Assembly: GCA_965199725.1 (NCBI GenBank)
Contig: OZ241321.1
Coordinates: 1,054,001 to 1,118,000, forward strand
Direction of reading: 5' to 3'
Origin: G965199725 sp965199725
Lineage (GTDB): Bacteria; Pseudomonadota; Gammaproteobacteria; Nitrosococcales; Methylophagaceae
Length of the DNA: 64,000 bases
Under the pieces are notes generated by a model, which worked only from the letters and a program-made list of their open reading frames with translations, was not told where the DNA came from and searched no databases. A program made the position numbers and the translations under genes. Positions 60,743 through 64,000 of the stretch are shown here, piece after piece (within the stretch, counting starts at the first letter, position 1; every line of letters begins with the position of its first letter).

Positions 60743-62284
60743 TTACCAGCTACCTGTTGTTTTAAAACTTTCAATCGCAGTACGTATATCGTTTGAGATA
60801 GACTCGTCAAAATCACCAGTTTTATTAATCCCTGCCATCAATTCAGTATGGCTGGATTTCATGTATGACAGTAATGCTGCTTCAAAGGAACCTACTTTTT
60901 CCGTGTCAACATCGTCAATAAACCCTTCATTGGCAGCAAACAATGATACTGACATTTCAGCAATTGATAGTGGCTGATACTGGGGTTGCTTCATCAGTTC
61001 AGTGACTCGTTGACCACGTTGAATTTGATTGCGTGTTGCCTCATCCAGATCAGAAGCAAATTGGGCAAAAGCTGCTAATTCACGGTATTGCGCCAGATCA
61101 AGACGGGTACCGCCGCCCAGTTTTTTGATAACTTTAGTTTGCGCTGCGCCACCAACACGTGATACTGACAATCCAGCGTTAATTGCTGGTCGTATACCAG
61201 CGTTAAACAAATCTGTTTCCAGAAATATCTGACCATCAGTAATTGAAATCACATTAGTCGGGACAAAGGCAGACACATCACCGGCTTGTGTTTCAATAAT
61301 AGGCAGCGCAGTTAGTGAACCTGTTTTGCCTTTTACTTTGCCATTGGTGATATTCTCCACATAGTCAGTATTCACGTGTGATGCCCGTTCCAGCAGGCGA
61401 GAGTGAATATAGAAAACATCACCAGGGTAGGCTTCACGACCTGGCGGACGTCTCAGCAGTAATGATACCTGACGATAAGCCCACGCCTGCTTAGTCAAAT
61501 CATCGTATACGATCAGTGCATCCTCACCTTTATCGCGGAAGTATTCACCTATTGAACAACCTGCATAGGGGGCAATAAACTGTAAGGCTGCTGAGTCTGA
61601 TGCGCCTGCAGCGACAACTGTTGTATATTCCAGTGCGCCATGTTCTTCAAGCTTGTGCACAACGTTGGCGATTGAAGAGGCTTTTTGACCAATGGCAACA
61701 TAAATACATTTAACACCTGAATCCTTTTGATTGATGATGGTGTCAACCGCAATTGCTGTCTTACCTGTTTGTCTATCACCAATGATAAGTTCACGCTGTC
61801 CACGACCAATTGGAATCATGGCATCAACAGATTTCAGGCCAGTTTGTAGCGGTTGGTCCACTGATTGACGGGCAATAACACCTGGTGCTACTTTTTCAAT
61901 AGGTGCTGTACCCTGACTGACAATCTCGCCTTTGCCATCAAGCGGTTGGCCTAATGCGTTGACCACACGACCCAGCAAACCTTCACCGACTGGTACTTCC
62001 AAAATACGACCAGTGCATTTGACACTATCGCCTTCTGATATGTGCTGATAGGGGCCTAACACCACCGCGCCGACAGAATCGCGCTCCAAGTTTAATGCCG
62101 TACCAAAAGCGTTACCAGGAAATTCCAACATTTCCCCAGACATCACATCGGCTAAACCATGAACACGAACAATACCGTCAGTAATACCAACGACAGTACC
62201 TTCTGTGCGCGCTTCAGCTGTCCCATCAAAATCTTCTATACGTTTTTTGATTAGGTAGCTGATTTCTGCTGAATTTAGTTGCAT
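60743..62284 (-). CDS. atpA: ATP synthase alpha subunit
   Basis: The 513-residue nucleotide-binding subunit has Walker A IIGDRQTGKTAIAVD, the Arg-finger segment LSVSRVGGAAQT, and the N-terminal start MQLNSAEISYLIKKRIEDF. Non-catalytic alpha subunit of F1. Normal. Confidence 0.97.
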   Translation of the reverse strand: MQLNSAEISYLIKKRIEDFDGTAEARTEGTVVGITDGIVRVHGLADVMSGEMLEFPGNAFGTALNLERDSVGAVVLGPYQHISEGDSVKCTGRILEVPVGEGLLGRVVNALGQPLDGKGEIVSQGTAPIEKVAPGVIARQSVDQPLQTGLKSVDAMIPIGRGQRELIIGDRQTGKTAIAVDTIINQKDSGVKCIYVAIGQKASSIANVVHKLEEHGALEYTTVVAAGASDSAALQFIAPYAGCSIGEYFRDKGEDALIVYDDLTKQAWAYRQVSLLLRRPPGREAYPGDVFYIHSRLLERASHVNTDYVENITNGKVKGKTGSLTALPIIETQAGDVSAFVPTNVISITDGQIFLETDLFNAGIRPAINAGLSVSRVGGAAQTKVIKKLGGGTRLDLAQYRELAAFAQFASDLDEATRNQIQRGQRVTELMKQPQYQPLSIAEMSVSLFAANEGFIDDVDTEKVGSFEAALLSYMKSSHTELMAGINKTGDFDESISNDIRTAIESFKTTGSW

Positions 62285-62308
62285 ATTTAGGTTCCCCTAT
62301 AGCCCAAG

Positions 62309-62845
62309 TTAGTAGCTTGTTGCGTTGGCCAGTCTGTTTAGTTTTCCCAAGGCAGATCCATCAATTACCAGATCGCCCGCTTGAATAATTGCACCACCCA
62401 GCAAAGATTCATCAATATTTTCGTTTAATATGATTTCCTTTCCCAGACGTTTTTTTAATGCTGTTGATATGTTTTTTATCTGGTGAGTAGTCAATGTTTT
62501 TGCTGTGATGACATCGGCTGTTATTACTTGCTCTGATTCTGCTAGCAGTGCTTCATAAATTGTAGCAATATCTCCCAATAGCCGAAGACGATTGTTTGCT
62601 GCTAATAACGCCAGCGTATTGTATGCATCACCATTCATCAAGTCGCCAGCAATGTCTGCTACCAGCGCAATGACTTTCTCGTTATCCACTTTTGGATTGG
62701 CGATAATAGATTGTATGCTAGGATCTGCAGTACATTGCGCAAAAATTGCTAGCAACTGTGACCAGACCTTGAGCTGATTTTTTGCATGAGCAATGGCAAA
62801 TACTGCATGTGCATAAGGACGGGCTATAGTAATTGCTTCGGCCAT
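62309..62845 (-). CDS. atpH: ATP synthase delta subunit
   Basis: The 178-residue delta subunit (OSCP) connects F1 to the b stalk. Family marks: ARPYAHAVFAIAHAKNQL at the start and DLVIDGSALGKLNRLANATS near the C-terminus. Situated between atpF and atpA with short gaps. Confidence 0.95.
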   Translation of the reverse strand: MAEAITIARPYAHAVFAIAHAKNQLKVWSQLLAIFAQCTADPSIQSIIANPKVDNEKVIALVADIAGDLMNGDAYNTLALLAANNRLRLLGDIATIYEALLAESEQVITADVITAKTLTTHQIKNISTALKKRLGKEIILNENIDESLLGGAIIQAGDLVIDGSALGKLNRLANATSY

Positions 62846-62855
62846 ATTTATCAGC

Positions 62856-63332
62856 TCATTTCTGGATACGGGTTACCAGATCTGCCAGCAATTTGGTATG
62901 GGCTTTTGCATCAATTTCGCGACCCAGTATTTTACTTGCGCCTGCTATTGCAATGCCTGCTACCTGAGATCTTAGCTCATCCTTTAGGCGATTTGTTTCT
63001 TGTTCAATTTCTACTTTGGCGGCTGCTAAAATGCGTTCGCCTTCAATACGTGCAGCATTTTTTGATTCGTCAATAATTTCGTTGCCACGTCGTTGCGCTT
63101 GAGTAATAATGTTGTTAGCTTGCTGTTTTGCCTCGCCGACTAACTTTTGGGCATGTTTTTCCCCCTGTTCCTTTTCATGTTTGCCCCTTTCTGCCGCGGC
63201 AAGGCCTTCGGCAATTTTCTTAGTTCGCTCCTCCAGAGCTGCCATAATGGGTGGCCACACATACTTCATGCAAAAAGCAACGAAGATAGCGAATGCTATC
63301 ATTTGCCCGATAATAGTCGCATTAAGATTCAT
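62856..63332 (-). CDS. atpF: ATP synthase b subunit
   Basis: The 158-residue b subunit has one N-terminal helix (IIGQMIAFAIFVAFCMKYVW) and a long charged coiled coil, as in the peripheral stalk. A long charged stretch full of Glu, Lys and Ala (about 40-130) supports this. Normal length. Confidence 0.95.
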   Translation of the reverse strand: MNLNATIIGQMIAFAIFVAFCMKYVWPPIMAALEERTKKIAEGLAAAERGKHEKEQGEKHAQKLVGEAKQQANNIITQAQRRGNEIIDESKNAARIEGERILAAAKVEIEQETNRLKDELRSQVAGIAIAGASKILGREIDAKAHTKLLADLVTRIQK

Positions 63333-63377
63333 AGATGTCCTCTACGCAGATTGACCTTGCGGGTAAACTTAAGTTAT

Positions 63378-63611
63378 TTATCCTGCAAGTGCAAACATAA
63401 TATACAGTGCCAAACCAACTACAATCATTGGTATTGCGTCAACTAGTGCCATGACAATGAAAAATTGGGTGCGGAGCATTGGGATTAATTCAGGCTGACG
63501 GGCAGCACCCTCTAAAAAGCGACTGCCCAAAATGCCGATACCAACAGCTGCACCCAGTGCGCCCAAACCTGACATTAATGCACCTGCAATGTATAGTAGT
63601 GCTGATTCCAT
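63378..63611 (-). CDS. atpE: ATP synthase c subunit
   Basis: The 77-residue two-helix proteolipid has the ion-binding Asp in the second helix (VMALVDAIPMIVVGLALYI) and the polar loop ARQPELIP between helices. The first helix contains GALGAAVGIGILGS. The Asp with no sodium-type Gln/Glu pair in helix 1 suggests a proton-driven rotor. Confidence 0.95.
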   Translation of the reverse strand: MESALLYIAGALMSGLGALGAAVGIGILGSRFLEGAARQPELIPMLRTQFFIVMALVDAIPMIVVGLALYIMFALAG

Positions 63612-63632
63612 AGTTTTTCTCCTAACAAAAAT

Positions 63633-64000
63633 TTAATGATGTTTTTGATGCGCCATATCCAAATACAAGATGGTCAATGTCATAAATATGAATGCCTGTA
63701 AGGTGATAATCAAGATATGGAAAATTGCCCAGCCGATCTGTAACAAAATGCCAAATGATGCCATAACAGCGCCAGCGCTGAACATAATGGCGATCAGGAT
63801 AAAAATCATTTCACCTGCGTACATGTTGCCAAAAAGACGCAATGCTAGTGAAATTGGTTTGGAAATGAGATTGACACCTTCTAGCACAAAGTTAGCTGGT
63901 ATGGCCCATTTACCGAAAGGCTGTAATGTCAACTCGCCAACAAAACCGCTAACTCCTTTCATTTTAAGGCTGTAGAACAGTACCAAGGCAAACACACTAA
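63633..64000 (-). CDS. atpB: ATP synthase a subunit (partial)
   Basis: The minus strand is open to the window edge, giving the C-terminal 121 or so residues of subunit a. The essential Arg is in LALRLFGNMYAGEMIFILIA, and the last helix IFHILIITLQAFIFMTLTIL ends with DMAHQKHH. The start lies outside the window; an internal GTG at 63995 is not the start. Confidence 0.93.
   Translation of the reverse strand, partial: SVFALVLFYSLKMKGVSGFVGELTLQPFGKWAIPANFVLEGVNLISKPISLALRLFGNMYAGEMIFILIAIMFSAGAVMASFGILLQIGWAIFHILIITLQAFIFMTLTILYLDMAHQKHH

Noticed and set aside
1..64000. CRISPR arrays, rRNA or tRNA genes.
   Set aside because: No direct-repeat arrays with spacers and no tRNA-like or rRNA-like sequence were recognised; short tRNAs could be missed by eye.

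Overview
The window is a contiguous piece of an AT-rich (by eye roughly 40-45% GC) gammaproteobacterial chromosome. The gene orders are classic for that class: comEC-exbB-exbD-msbA; ruvX-pyrR-pyrB-pyrC'; trkA / NtrX / NtrY / rsmB-fmt-def facing lysM-dprA-topA; and atpBEFHAGDC-glmU. The carbon and nitrogen genes point to a marine, methylated-amine-using bacterium. The species cannot be named from the sequence alone.

Layout. 1-9.7 kb: envelope and competence genes (msbA partial, exbD, exbB, comEC), a DUF2062 gene, lolD and a LolC/E permease, then rpiA divergent from ilvA. 9.7-12.7 kb: a gene graveyard with an hsdR remnant, a broken nucleotidyltransferase gene that is split by a 1.17 kb Mu-like mini-element carrying a twice-frameshifted repressor, and an antitoxin remnant. 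12.7-17.2 kb: a leftward envelope-transport cluster (beta-barrel, LolA-like, FtsX-type permease, ATPase, DUF2141). 17.3-28.6 kb: leftward housekeeping genes (pyrC', pyrB, pyrR, ruvX, trkA, NtrX-like, NtrY-like, DUF4390, rsmB, fmt, def). 29-33.8 kb: rightward lysM protein, dprA, topA.

34.1-51.9 kb is the metabolic centre of the window. All genes point right and together encode dimethylamine to glutamate: dmmDABC (dimethylamine to methylamine plus a C1 unit), gmaS (methylamine plus glutamate to gamma-glutamylmethylamide), mgsA and a fused mgsB-mgsC (to N-methylglutamate), and mgdABCD (N-methylglutamate back to glutamate, C1 unit to tetrahydrofolate). An ammonium/methylamine transporter, a small membrane protein, a porin and a cupin lie between the two halves. 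Three transcription units here share a nearly identical 25-bp upstream element.

52.1-53.9 kb is a second Mu-like mini-element. It shares a perfect 273-bp segment, in inverted orientation, with the first one 40 kb away; both elements are flanked by 8-bp direct repeats. 54-64 kb: an LtaS-like sulfatase-fold enzyme, a Sel1-repeat protein, then glmU and the F1Fo ATP synthase operon on the minus strand, with atpB running off the window end.

Most notable: the paired Mu-like mini-elements with 8-bp target duplications (one precisely interrupting a recognisable gene), the mgsB-mgsC fusion across an A8 run, and the shared upstream element of the methylamine locus.
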